DNA of 64,000 nt from Podochytrium sp. JEL0797 (GCA_027596195.1 JADGJG010000002.1:90327-154326); one strand, 5' to 3'. Counted from the stretch's first letter, positions 47,359-57,353 are shown. Numbers and translations are program-made. The notes: generated by a model from the letters alone, not told the origin.

Positions 47359-48501
47359 ATGGCCCACAGCTTGGTCACAGTTGCCCAAAACACGGACGGA
47401 TCCGTCTCAGCAACTCTCCATCTCGATGCTAACTACTATGCGTCGATCATGGCGACAGTGCTTACCGGCCAGAGCGCCTTCACGGTTCAAATGTCCGGTG
47501 CAAAAAATGGCAACTTGTGTTCTGCCTCTGGGCTGCAAGCTATTTCATCACTTTCTGCTTCGTGTCCAGTAGGTATGTCAGCTGGAAGCGTATGTGTGGA
47601 GATTTCATGCCTAGCTCCTGTCTCGGCAATTGTGACCTCCGGCTCTGATCGCATCACGGTGTGTGCTTTCCTACTCCCCTCTTGCCCCCTGTGACAAATC
47701 GTCTAAATGATTTTCCAGGCTGATTTGACTGTTTGTCCAAGTATGACACCAAGCTGCACCACTGGAGACAATCTGACGTCCGTTTCGAATTCTGTCGAAC
47801 TCGTGTCACGGGTGGCCGCCGCGTCATTAGTTGCACCGGCAATAATCGCGCCAGCACCGACAGGGATGGTCGCACCAGTGATAATAGCACCAGCACCGAC
47901 AGGGATAGTCGCACCAGCACCGACAGGGATAGCCGCACCAGTTCTGACCGCTAACGCCGTGTCCGACGTCGGTGGAGTGTCACCGCCTTCCGAAAATGTG
48001 AACGCGTCTGCTTCGCCTCCTCCCATCATTGCTACCACCACTGTCCCGCCAAATCAAGCTCAACCTTCAGAAACGACTCAAGCAACGTCCCACACTTCCA
48101 CAATGTCGACTCGAGCTCCAATACAACCAGTCAGCGCAACGAATCCAACACTCCAAAACTCCTCGACCACCCAAACGTCTGGAACAGCAAACAGCTCCAT
48201 CGGAGTGGAAGTGGGAGCTGCGATTTCCATCACAATTCTGGTTGTCGCTTTGACCTTCTTTTACATCCGTCGTCGACGCGCGGGTTTGAAGACCTACCCA
48301 AGTGTACCGATGCACTATATGAGCCAACACCCTTCTGCTGCACCGGTCATAAAAGAGGTGGAGACAGGCTGTTACAGTGGCGTGTTGGCGTTTTATTCGG
48401 ATGAAAAGGGGGGGTTAAAAGAAGATAACATTTTTAGGGGCACACCTTCCAGGCAGTTGCCCCCAGTTCCCGCGGCCGCGCGAGGCGGACGCAGACAATA
48501 A
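47359..48501 (+). CDS. Array gene 6: surface protein with SH3-ligand-like tail
   Basis: Two exons: 47359-47658 and 47719-48501 (360 aa). Closest to array gene 5, 95 bp upstream: VSATLHLDANYYASI, LCSASG, SCPVGM, VCVEISCLAPVS, TVCPSMTPSC. The stalk contains repeated APAPTGI/MVAPVII units, then a Thr/Ser/Pro stretch with NSST sites. Span about 275-297 (VGAAISITILVVALTFFYI), then RRRRAGLK. The C-terminus has SRQLPPVPAAARG, matching [RK]xxPxxP. No signal peptide. Confidence 0.8.
47842..47945 (+). repeat. Short tandem repeat coding for A-P-T-G-[IM]-V-A-P in the stalk of array gene 6
   Basis: Units of the form GCACCAGCACCGACAGGGAT followed by AGTCGCACCAGT-like sequence recur about four times with small changes, so stalk length could vary by slippage. 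Confidence 0.75.
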
Positions 48502-48601
48502 TAGAATTGGATAAAATGTATAAAATATTGATTAAATCTCAATTTTCCCCACGTGCAACACGCACGCGGAGATTTGAATTGAATTTTTTTTGATCTTCAA
48601 A

Positions 48602-50047
48602 ATGTCGAACACGAACCTCGTCGTCTTCCAAGGCCCCTCTGGCTCCATCACGTCCACGTTGTATCTCGATGCGGCTTTCTTCAGGCAGATTCCGTCCACT
48701 TCGAACTTGATCTCTGCCCAAGTCGTTGCTGGCGGAATCTCGTTGTGTTCGACAACCGCGACAGTGACTGCACCGTCAGTTGCTTGTCCTGCTGGAATGT
48801 CGGGAAGTCTTTGCATGGCGGTCTCCTGCCAAGCTCCTGCGTCGGCCATAAAGGAGACGATAACTGAACAAGTCGTGGTGAGTGTGTCTTTCGGGCTTGA
48901 GTCAATATTGATAAGGCAGATCACTAATCTGGTTTAAAAGGCGGTTTGGACCGTCTGTCCTACCAGTAGGCCATGTACTACCGCGTTTCAAGCAACCTCC
49001 CAGCCTGTTCGCTTGATCGCTGCGAGCAGTAACGGCGGATCTGGCGGAGCTGTCGTACCAAGCCTTCCCGCAGCCGCTGTCACCACCACCTCTGCTTCTG
49101 GTCCTATCGTAGCCCCTCCAGCGACATCAGCTGCAGCTGTTGAAGCTACCTCGGCTGCCCCTGATTCCGGAAACCCACCCACAACCGCGGCTGTCGACCC
49201 AGTCCCTTCCGTTGCCGGCAGCGCCGCACCCATCTCTACCACCACCTCCAACCCAGCAGGTCCCATCACCGCCTTCAAACCCCAACCTACCACGACGCAA
49301 TCCACGTCCACCACCACCATCACCACCGAAACCGCGTCGATCCCTCTCTCCACCATTCTCGCCGTCGCCTCAACCGTTGCCGTCCTCGCCTTCATTGCCA
49401 TCGCCGTATTCCTCGGGCGCAGAAAAAGGGCTCAATCGAAGCGCAACACTTTGCACCGCCTCTCCGAATTCCACAGCCAACAACAACCCCCTGTCCACTT
49501 CGAATCGAGAGACCCCGACGTGGCCATGTCCGACCTGGTCGCAAAACCATCACAAGAACCACAGCGGGAACGCCCTTTCCCTGTTCAAAGTACCGTGGTG
49601 GCCATGAACGCGAGTGTTGTCGTGCCACCTGCAGCAGCACGTTCAACTCCGGTTCCAACAACGGCACCAGCCTCCACTTCTCCCACTGCTGACACCCTCC
49701 CAGAGCAAGCAATCGTGATTCAACAGCAGCAAGTCATTGATCAACAGCAGATAAAAGCTCTCGAGGAACAACAACGCGTCGAGTTGATTCAAAAGGAGCA
49801 GGTCATGTATCAGCAGCATTTGGAGCAGATGCAGGCGCTGCAGACGCAGATTGAGCAGATTCAGCAACAGCAGCAGCAGGTTGCTGGGCGGGATCCGAAT
49901 CAGGTTTTGTATGAGCAGCAGTTGGTGCAGCAACAGCAGCAGATGGCGCAGCAGCAGCAACAGTATCCTGGTTATTATGATGAAGCTGGTCAGTATCACT
50001 TTTACGCTCAGCAGCCCCAGCAGTCCCAGCAGCCACCACAGCAGTGA
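48602..50047 (+). CDS. Array gene 7: surface protein with Q-rich coiled coil and YPGYYD tail
   Basis: Two exons: 48602-48877 and 48941-50047 (460 aa). Ectodomain: STLYLDAAFFRQIPSTSNLI, LCSTTATV, VACPAGMSG, LCMAVSCQAPASA, WTVCPTSRPC. A long Thr/Pro/Ala stalk, then a span (about 248-270, ILAVASTVAVLAFIAIAVFL) and GRRKRAQSKRN. The tail has FESRDPDVAMSDL, then a Gln-rich coil with QQRVELIQKEQVMYQQHLE, shared with array genes 8 and 9, and ends QQYPGYYDEAGQYHFY. The largest member; no signal peptide. Confidence 0.82.
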
Positions 50048-50487
50048 TGATTTCAAAATTTTGGCTGTTTCCAAGTCTATTTCTCGTTCGTTAAATAAGT
50101 AAAATAAAAAATATTTTTTGATTTTTTGTGGAAGCAAATGGTTGAAGAAATGGATAACAGCCAGGTTAGTTAAGTAAACCGCCGTTTTCAATCATTGTTG
50201 AGTAAAAAAGCTAAAAGCCGGAGGAATATGCGATCATTCCTCCACTAGAATTTTCGCTCTCAAAATGAGCGACACGAGCCGCGTTCTTCGTCCAAATTCC
50301 GTCTACACATGTCGAATTTTTTCGTTACTTTCCCCCATATTTTGAGTGTATAAAAACATGTCAAGGAGAATGTTAAAATGAAGGTCCGCAACCCCCTCCC
50401 CCCGGGAATATCTTAAATTTTCAATCCACCCAAACGAGATCTGAATCTCTCCGTCTCCTTTCAAAATCTCTAAATTTGATCGCAGAA
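50048..50487. other. Intergenic region between array genes 7 and 8
   Basis: 440 bp, the longest gap inside the right half of the array. A/T-rich, no supported ORF. The last bases before the next start read GATCGCAGAAATG, so a leader-intron acceptor next to the ATG is possible. Confidence 0.4.
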
Positions 50488-51706
50488 ATGAACTCGAATC
50501 TCGCCGTCTCCCAAGACTCCTCTGGTGTTGTTACGACAACCCTGTATCTCGATGCGGCATTCTTTGCGCAAATTCCAACCAGCTCAAACCTCATCTCCCT
50601 CCAAACGTCGCAAGCCACTGGAAACCCGTTGTGCTCAACAACTGCAACGGTCAGCACCCCCTCTGTTGCTTGTCCTGCTGGCATGTCGGGAAACCTCTGC
50701 ATGGCGGTCTCCTGCCAAGCCCCCGCGTCGGCCGTAGCTCGCGTAAGCGCCGCGACACAATTCGTGATGGTATGGTGATGGCACGATGCATTATTGTGTT
50801 ATGATTGCTGATGTGCCTCTCCTTTGCTTGCAGGCTTCTTGGACGGTTTGCCCGAGCACGAGCCCAAATTCAAACGCGTGCACCAGTCCATTTCAAGCCA
50901 TCTCTGCACCGATTGCATTGATCGCAGCTGCGCCAGCTATTGCCCCACCCACATCCGCAGTTATACTTGCCCCACCAATCGAGACATCTGGTGTTGCTAA
51001 AACCGATGATCAACGACTTGCCAGCACAAGCGCCTTGGCAGCTCCCATGACTTCGCCCCCAAGCACCGGAGTCACTTCTGAACCACCAAAAGACTCCAGC
51101 ACCGGCGGCTTCCCTCTTACCATTGGTCTCGCCATTGGTGCCGGCGTAGTTCTTTTGGCGCTCATCACTTTTGGCTGTGTTTTCGTCCGCAGAAAGTCCG
51201 CCAAAAACAACCGCGATATGCAACTCAAGGAATTCACCAACGCCCCGTCTTCATCCACGCACTCGTACTATTCCAGAGACTCACAAGTCGCCAGGTCCGA
51301 ATTCAGCTACACCAAATCGGATCATTTTTCTGCTCAAGGTGTCGTCACAACGCCTGCTCCATCTGCGGACATCAAACCTGCCCCCAAGACAAACGGCACC
51401 GCTCATCTCGAGATGACCACAACTCTGCCCCAGCACCCCAACCTCCAACAACAGCAAATGAGCGCTTTCGAAGCCCAACAACGCGTTGAGTTGATTCAGA
51501 AGGAGCAAGACATGTATCAGCAGCATTTGGAAGCGATGCAGGCCCTTCAGGCACAAATTGACAAGATTCAGCAGACGCAACAAGTGCGGCTTCCCCAGGC
51601 AGCAAACAAGCAGCTGTCGCAGCAACAGAAACAGACGGGGCAGGAGTACTCTGGATATTATGATAATGCGGGAGTGTATCATTATTATTTGCCTTCGGAT
51701 GAATGA
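50488..51706 (+). CDS. Array gene 8: surface protein with Q-rich coil and variant aromatic tail
   Basis: Two exons: 50488-50769 and 50834-51706 (384 aa). The ectodomain is nearly the same as array gene 7 (TTLYLDAAFFAQIP, LCSTTATV, VACPAGMSG, LCMAVSCQAPASA, WTVCPSTSPN). Span about 200-222 (FPLTIGLAIGAGVVLLALI), then VRRKSAKNNRD. The tail carries SRDSQVARSEFSY, QQRVELIQKEQDMYQQHLE and ends YSGYYDNAGVYHYY, a variant of the aromatic element. The TTG frame upstream is ignored in favour of the ATG. No signal peptide. Confidence 0.82.
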
Positions 51707-51983
51707 AGAGTTCCGAGCGCGTATTGTACATGAGAAATAGAAAAAGTAGGATCCAAAGAATAGGGGTGTTTCGTTGGAATTGGTTTTTCTTATTCGCCAC
51801 GGACTTGCGCGCAAGTGACGCGCGTGTGCTTTCCCCCCTGGGTACGTCAACCAATCCCGGTGGCCACATCTCCTCCACTTTCCTTCCTCACGTGATCATC
51901 TAAATTGAAAAATTTGCGACAGACTTGCGAACATCGCGCCTCCCGGCAGCCAATTTCTTCATCTCTCACGGAATCGAAGAAAA

Positions 51984-53378
51984 ATGAGTGATACCTCAGT
52001 CTCCGTCTCCCAAGATGGCTCTGGCACAATCAAGGCGACGTTGACCATCAACGCGGGATTCTGGAGCAATATCCCGTCAACGTCGAACTTTCTCCAAGTT
52101 AAATTCACGGGCAATGGCGTCGAACTGTGTTCGACAGCCGGCTCTGTTACCACTCCATCGATGAGCATTTCGTGTCAAACCGATGCCTCTGTGATCACCG
52201 GGACTGTCACTGAATCCATCACGGTGAGAGTCCGAGCGATCAGCGAATTGAACTCGCGTGAATCAATCAACTGATTCCTCATTTGTCACCCCCTTCAGGC
52301 CAGCTGGACAGTATGTCCCAGATCCAACCCGTTTTCCAACAACTGCGCGCAGCCGTATTCCGCAACCTCGCAGGCAGTTCAGCTGGTTGGAACCGGTGGA
52401 TCCGGAAGTGGCGGAGGCAGCCCCCCACCTCCACCACCTCCTCCTCCTCCCGCTCCTCCAGCCGCTACCACTGCAGCTGCGGCAGATGCCGGACCACCCG
52501 CGGCGGCCGATGGCGGAGCAGGAGCTGCCACGACGGCCGCAGGCCCCTCAAACGGCAACAACGCGAACCCAATCACGTCCTCAGGTGGAACCGCGGCCGT
52601 CACCGGTGGCTCGAATAATTCAGGATCTAAATCCCCATCCACCACCGGCGCCTCTCCCCAAGTTCCAGGCTCCCCTTCTCAACCCAACTCTGGCTCCGCC
52701 ACTCCAAACAGCGACAGCACCAGCGGGAGTAGTGGTGGCTTCCCTCTCACGATCGGCCTTGCTGTCGGCGTGAGTGCCTTCCTCTTGGCTCTCTTCGCGT
52801 TCGGATGCATCTTCGTGCGTAGAAAAGCCGCTCAGGCCCAACGCAATGCACGATTCAAGGAATTCGATGCCGCAAACAACGCGGCGCCTCCCATCCGTTT
52901 CGATGAGTCCAGTGACCCCGAAGTTCCGATGTCCGAATTGAGCACTAAGGCGGCCACGGAATCTCGCGCTCGCCCGTTCCCTGTTCAAGCCAAGGCGGCT
53001 ACTCCGGTTATGGCATCGACTGCTGTCAGACCTGCTCCCAGGGCAGCTGCCACCAGGGAGCAAGAGGTTATGGCGAACCAGCAGCAACATCAGCTCCATC
53101 TACAGCAGCAGCAAATGGCTGCGCTCGAGGGCCAGCAACGCGTTGAACTGATTCAGAAGGAGCAAGCCATTTACCAACAGCACTTGGAGCAGATGCAGGT
53201 GCTTCAAGCGCAGATTGAGGAAATCCAGCAGAGGCAGAAGACGCAGAATCCCGCTCAAGCGCAGCAGCAGGCGGCATATGAGATGCAACTCCAAAAGCAA
53301 ATGATTCGCGAACAGCAGCAAATGCTGCAACAGCAGGAGTTGTTGCAGCAGCAGTACGCCGCAGGTTTCCAACAATAA
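51984..53378 (+). CDS. Array gene 9: surface protein that lost the CPAGM...C segment and the aromatic tail end
   Basis: Two exons: 51984-52223 and 52299-53378 (439 aa). The ectodomain keeps KATLTINAGFWSNIPSTSN, LCSTAGSV and SWTVCP...NNC, but where sisters have CPAGMSGNLCMAVSC it has only PSMSISC: about 11 residues and two cysteines are missing. The stalk starts with a 10-Pro run and is Gly/Ala/Asn-rich. Span as in gene 8 (FPLTIGLAVG...), then VRRKAAQAQRN. The tail has QQRVELIQKEQAIYQQHLE and a polyQ end (QQYAAGFQQ) without the YPGYY element. Confidence 0.8.
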
Positions 53379-53533
53379 TTCGGGTTTTGGGTTGGGGAGA
53401 CCGCTGTTTATTTGCTTTTATAATTCACTATGTAGAAAAGAGGAAGGAAGAAGAATAATAAAATCTATCGTGTTGAACATCGCACGTGCCCATTCCGTGC
53501 CCGGGAATCAAAAATTTAATCTCAAAAATTTCG

Positions 53534-54857
53534 ATGTCCCTCTGCTTGCTGGGCCCACAAGATGCCTCTGGCGATACCTCGGCCACGCTTTATGTCTCCA
53601 TCGCGTCGGCAAATGTGCCGAACGGATTTTTCGACGTGAGCTTCTCGTTCGCGGCCACCAATCAGTTCGTTTGCTCGACGCAAGGATCCCTTGCTGCCGC
53701 ATCAGTGCAAACAACATGCCCCATGGCAATGCCTGAATCAGCAGGACAGCCTTGCTACGCCTTTCAGTGCCAGATCCTTGGTGCGGCGATCATTCACACT
53801 TCGGCGTATCAAGTCACGGTGTGTGTATTTTTTCATGAAAGGGCCTGTCTGATCACTTTCAACGATAGGCGGCCTTCTCGCTCTGCCCTGCCAATTCGCC
53901 GCAATGCGGGGACAAGCAGTCCACAACGTCCTCGCCCGCCTCGCTGGTCGGAACCCAGGGCGGATCGCCTGGTGGATCGCAGCCAGTCGAACAGCCCGGG
54001 ACGGGTCCTGTTTCGGGCGTGGCACCGGGCAGCGCCGTTGTTCCCGGCAGCACAACAACCACGGGAGTATCCTCGGACTCAGCAAAAGGCGGTCTTTCTG
54101 GAGCCGTCGTCGGAGTGATCGTCGTGGGTGCGCTGTTGCTGTTGGGAGGCTTGGGTGCGTTTCTGATGCACAAGAGAGCTCAAAAGAGAAGAGCTGAAGC
54201 GACGGAGAGACTGCAGTACCATTTGGACCGGCATCCTCCGCAATCGCCGTTTTCGTTCGCGAGTGACCGCGCCGCTCCTCCTTCCCCTCCTCCAAAAGCG
54301 CAAGTTGAACGAGTTCCAGAGCAATCATCTCAACCGGCTGTTCCCAACAAGCGGGCAGCGGCGGCTCCGAAACCAGCAACCTTCCAATCTGCGGCCCCCT
54401 TCTCCTTGTCCGATTTGGAACAGCGCGCGCCTTCGAGTCAATCACAGCATGCGGCGAGAGGGGTTCCAGAGGGAACTTTGGTTGAACCGAGAGTGGGCGA
54501 AGTTTCGCACTTGGAGGAGTTGGAGACGGTGTTTGTTCCGCCACCGATCAACCCGGAACAATTTGGATTACCGCCTATCGCTCTACAAAATTACTCTCCA
54601 CAGTACGGGCAGCAGCCAATTCCGGCTGGATATTCTCATTACCCTCCTCCTGGTATGTTACTGATTGTTTTTGATGACTTGATTGCTGACGCGATTGAAC
54701 AGCGAGCCTCACCTCATACCCACCGGCTGCATATGGAGACATGCAACAACAGCAATACGCTCAGTATTACGCCGAGCAGCATCAGCAACAGCAATACGCG
54801 CAGTTTTACGCGATGCAACAATCTCAACAGCCACCCCAGCACTTCCAGCAACAATAA
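53534..54857 (+). CDS. Array gene 10: surface protein with PxxP and Tyr/Gln-rich tail
   Basis: Three exons: 53534-53818, 53869-54652, 54703-54857 (407 aa). Ectodomain: SATLYVSIASANVP, VCSTQG, TTCPMAM, PCYAFQC, FSLCPANSPQC. Gly/Ser/Pro stalk, span (about 183-206, VVGVIVVGALLLLGGLGAFL), HKRAQKRR. The tail has PPSPPPKAQ (PxxPxK), Pro/Tyr-rich sequence and ends in repeated QQYAQYYAEQ-like units, a degenerate relative of the aromatic element. An additional 50-bp intron lies within the tail. No signal peptide. Confidence 0.8.
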
Positions 54858-54988
54858 TTTCGTCACTGCCAAAGAAAACTTGAATAAACTGACAAGAAAC
54901 GGCAAAATCAATTTAATCACGATTGCACGTGCATGATCATGGGTGACAGAAAATTGCAATTTGGAGATCGCCCCAACATTCCACAGAA

Positions 54989-56134
54989 ATGAGCACTTTT
55001 GTGTCGGTGTCGCAGTTGCCCAGCGGTGCGGTTGCCGCCACTCTTTACCTCGACAGTCTCTACCTTCTTGGGATCCCTTCCAAAGCCAACACCATCAGCC
55101 TCGAATTCGATTATTCGGCAGGCGTCCTCTGCAAGACCACTCTTCCCGTGGGATCTCGTTCGTCCTGCCCCGCTGGAATGTTGTCAATCAGCTGTGTCTC
55201 TTTCTATTGCCAAGGCCCTGCTCCCAGCGTCAGTGTGAAGGACACGATCCAGGCCCAATTCTCGTTCTGCCCCGCAAACGACCCAACCTGCGGCATGAAC
55301 GCCGACTCCGCCACGTCGAATGAAGTCTCTTTAATTGCGGCTGGATCGAGCGGCAAACCTGGGTCGCCGGGAGTGGGGCCAGGCGGCGCTGTCGTTCCAA
55401 ATCTCCCAAGCGCCACCAAAGCCGTCCCGGCCGCAACCAGCGCCGCCGCTGCAGCTGCAGCTTCTGCTTTCGTGGCCCCAGTTCCGCCCATGGTCATCAC
55501 TTCCATGGACTCGTCGCCGAACCCTGCGTCCAATTCCAACACCGGCGCGTCGCCCGGTTCTTCCGGCGGCCCTTCGATGGCCGTCATTGGTGGCGGCGTC
55601 GCTGCTCTCTTGGCAGTCCTCGCAGTCGGCTTCTTTGTATACCGCCGCCACTCTTCTAAAGCCAAGCGTTTGGCGGCGCAGCAACGCCTCTCCACCGTGT
55701 TTGGAAACGGACCCGTCGCGTTTTCGTCTACAAAGGACACCCTGCCCGTCGTTCCCGTTCTTGCCGACCCCCAAGTGCTTTCTTCTCCAGCTGGTCTGAG
55801 AAATGGATCGCAATTGGCCTCTACCAATTCCGCGGCTTCCTATTCGACTGTCCCCGCTGAGCTCGGGGTTGCCAGCCTACAGCAGCAACAGTTTGAACAG
55901 CCACAGTATATTCAACCCCAACAATACATGGTTCCACCACCACAGCAGCAGTTTGTTCAGCAGCCCGTTGCTCAGTTTGCGCCGCCGCAGAATCACGTCT
56001 ATCCTCCGCAAAATCAGCAGCCAGTTGTTTATCCTGGATTTTACGACCAGCAGGGCAATTATCACTATTATTCGGCAGAACAACTGCTGCAACAGCAGCA
56101 GCAATTGCAGCTCCAGCAGGGTGCTGGACAATAA
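54989..56134 (+). CDS. Array gene 11: surface protein, YPGFYD-tail type
   Basis: One exon, 381 aa. Ectodomain: AATLYLDSLYLLGIPSKAN, LCKTTL, SSCPAGML, SCVSFYC, FSFCPANDPTC. Ala/Pro/Ser stalk, span (about 198-222, MAVIGGGVAALLAVLAVGFF), YRRHSSKAKR. The tail is Gln/Pro/Tyr-rich and ends VYPGFYDQQGNYHYY plus a Gln run. It is intronless, like array genes 1, 4 and 12. The start codon lies directly after CCACAGAA, so an unseen leader exon cannot be excluded. Confidence 0.82.
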   Translation: MSTFVSVSQLPSGAVAATLYLDSLYLLGIPSKANTISLEFDYSAGVLCKTTLPVGSRSSCPAGMLSISCVSFYCQGPAPSVSVKDTIQAQFSFCPANDPTCGMNADSATSNEVSLIAAGSSGKPGSPGVGPGGAVVPNLPSATKAVPAATSAAAAAAASAFVAPVPPMVITSMDSSPNPASNSNTGASPGSSGGPSMAVIGGGVAALLAVLAVGFFVYRRHSSKAKRLAAQQRLSTVFGNGPVAFSSTKDTLPVVPVLADPQVLSSPAGLRNGSQLASTNSAASYSTVPAELGVASLQQQQFEQPQYIQPQQYMVPPPQQQFVQQPVAQFAPPQNHVYPPQNQQPVVYPGFYDQQGNYHYYSAEQLLQQQQQLQLQQGAGQ

Positions 56135-56321
56135 TAAAAAAATTCCCTTTTCCCTCCATTGGTATAAATAAAATCAGATAGAGAGTTATTCTTGTGAAGA
56201 ACCCCTGAAGAACCCCCCCAGCCACCCCTATCTCCCAACTGTGCCTGACAGCTCACAAGCCCACGCGTGTCGCCCAAAAATTCGCCGACGTTTTCTTCCA
56301 AGGGATCCGCAGCCATCACTC

Positions 56322-57353
56322 ATGGCCGACTCTCTGACCACCATTGTCCAATCCGCCGATGGTAACGTCGTGGCTACTCTCTTTCTGAGTAGTCGGTATC
56401 TTGCCGGCATCGACCATGCTGACGACACGATCATCCTCGACTTCGACTCGAGCTTGGGCATCCTTTGCCAAATCACCACGGCTCTCGGATCTCCATCTAT
56501 GCCATGTCCTGCAACTATGTCTGGTGGAGAGTGTGTTGCCATCTCGTGTCTGGGCCCTGCACCACAGAGGGTGTTCACTGACGTTTTCCTCGCCCAGTTT
56601 TCAATCTGTCCTTCGAATGCAGTCACTTGCGGACTGAACTACCACACGATTTCGTCTGGCACAGTGTCTCTTAGTCCTGCCGGTCAAATTGCGCAAGTCC
56701 CACTGCCCAGTCCAATTCCCAACGATCGCGGACTTGGCAACGGAGTAGTCACAACGGCGAACGCGGTCGCGACGGCCATCACAATCATCGCACCAGGCGA
56801 CCAGAGTAGTACTGTGTTTGCTCCTGCCAAAACCATTTTGGTCACGAGTCCAGCCAATTCAACGGAGATCACGCCGTCTACCCAAGCATCACGCGGTCCC
56901 CCGATTGCTGCCATAGTCTGTACACTAGCTGCAGTACTGGTATTGCTCTGCATCGCCATATGCTTTGTGCTCCGTCGCAAAAGACAAAGAGCGAAAGCCA
57001 ACCGCCAAGCAGCTCGAGAATCTCTTTCGAGAGTGCACACAAGCGGCCCCTATTATTTCTCCTCCACGGCACCCGATACCCCCGTTCCACCTATCCCACC
57101 CTCGAAAGATTCTTCCTCGGCGGTGCTCAGAAGCATGGCTTCCTCCACTTCTTTGGATTCAATCAAGCGGTTCTATCTTGAACGCGCTCCTCGGCAACAG
57201 AAACAGGAACACGAGACGAAAGTGGAGATTCCGAATTTTGTCCCGCACCCGGATCAGTTGGCTGCAAGACCTTTTTCGGCGGGGAACGCGCAGCAACATG
57301 CTCGCACATATCCGCCTTCAGCTGGGGATGCACTTTTCTCAAGAGTTGAATAA
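56322..57353 (+). CDS. Array gene 12: surface protein with SH3-ligand-like tail
   Basis: One exon, 343 aa. Ectodomain: VATLFLSSRYLAGI, LCQITTA, MPCPATMSG, ECVAISCLGPAP, FSICPSNAVTC. Thr/Ala stalk with NST site, span (about 193-217, PIAAIVCTLAAVLVLLCIAI), then LRRKRQRAKANRQ. The tail has YYFSSTAPDTPVPPIPPSK (PxxPxK) and a basic middle, and no YPGYY end. The frame is open upstream to 56241, but MADSLTTIVQ aligns with sister starts. Last member of the array. Confidence 0.8.
   Translation: MADSLTTIVQSADGNVVATLFLSSRYLAGIDHADDTIILDFDSSLGILCQITTALGSPSMPCPATMSGGECVAISCLGPAPQRVFTDVFLAQFSICPSNAVTCGLNYHTISSGTVSLSPAGQIAQVPLPSPIPNDRGLGNGVVTTANAVATAITIIAPGDQSSTVFAPAKTILVTSPANSTEITPSTQASRGPPIAAIVCTLAAVLVLLCIAICFVLRRKRQRAKANRQAARESLSRVHTSGPYYFSSTAPDTPVPPIPPSKDSSSAVLRSMASSTSLDSIKRFYLERAPRQQKQEHETKVEIPNFVPHPDQLAARPFSAGNAQQHARTYPPSAGDALFSRVE

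Noticed and set aside
53738..54544. 268-codon minus-strand frame opposite array gene 10
   Set aside because: Antisense to a family-supported plus-strand gene; its composition (Arg/Pro/Leu) follows from the complementary codons, and it has no recognisable domain.
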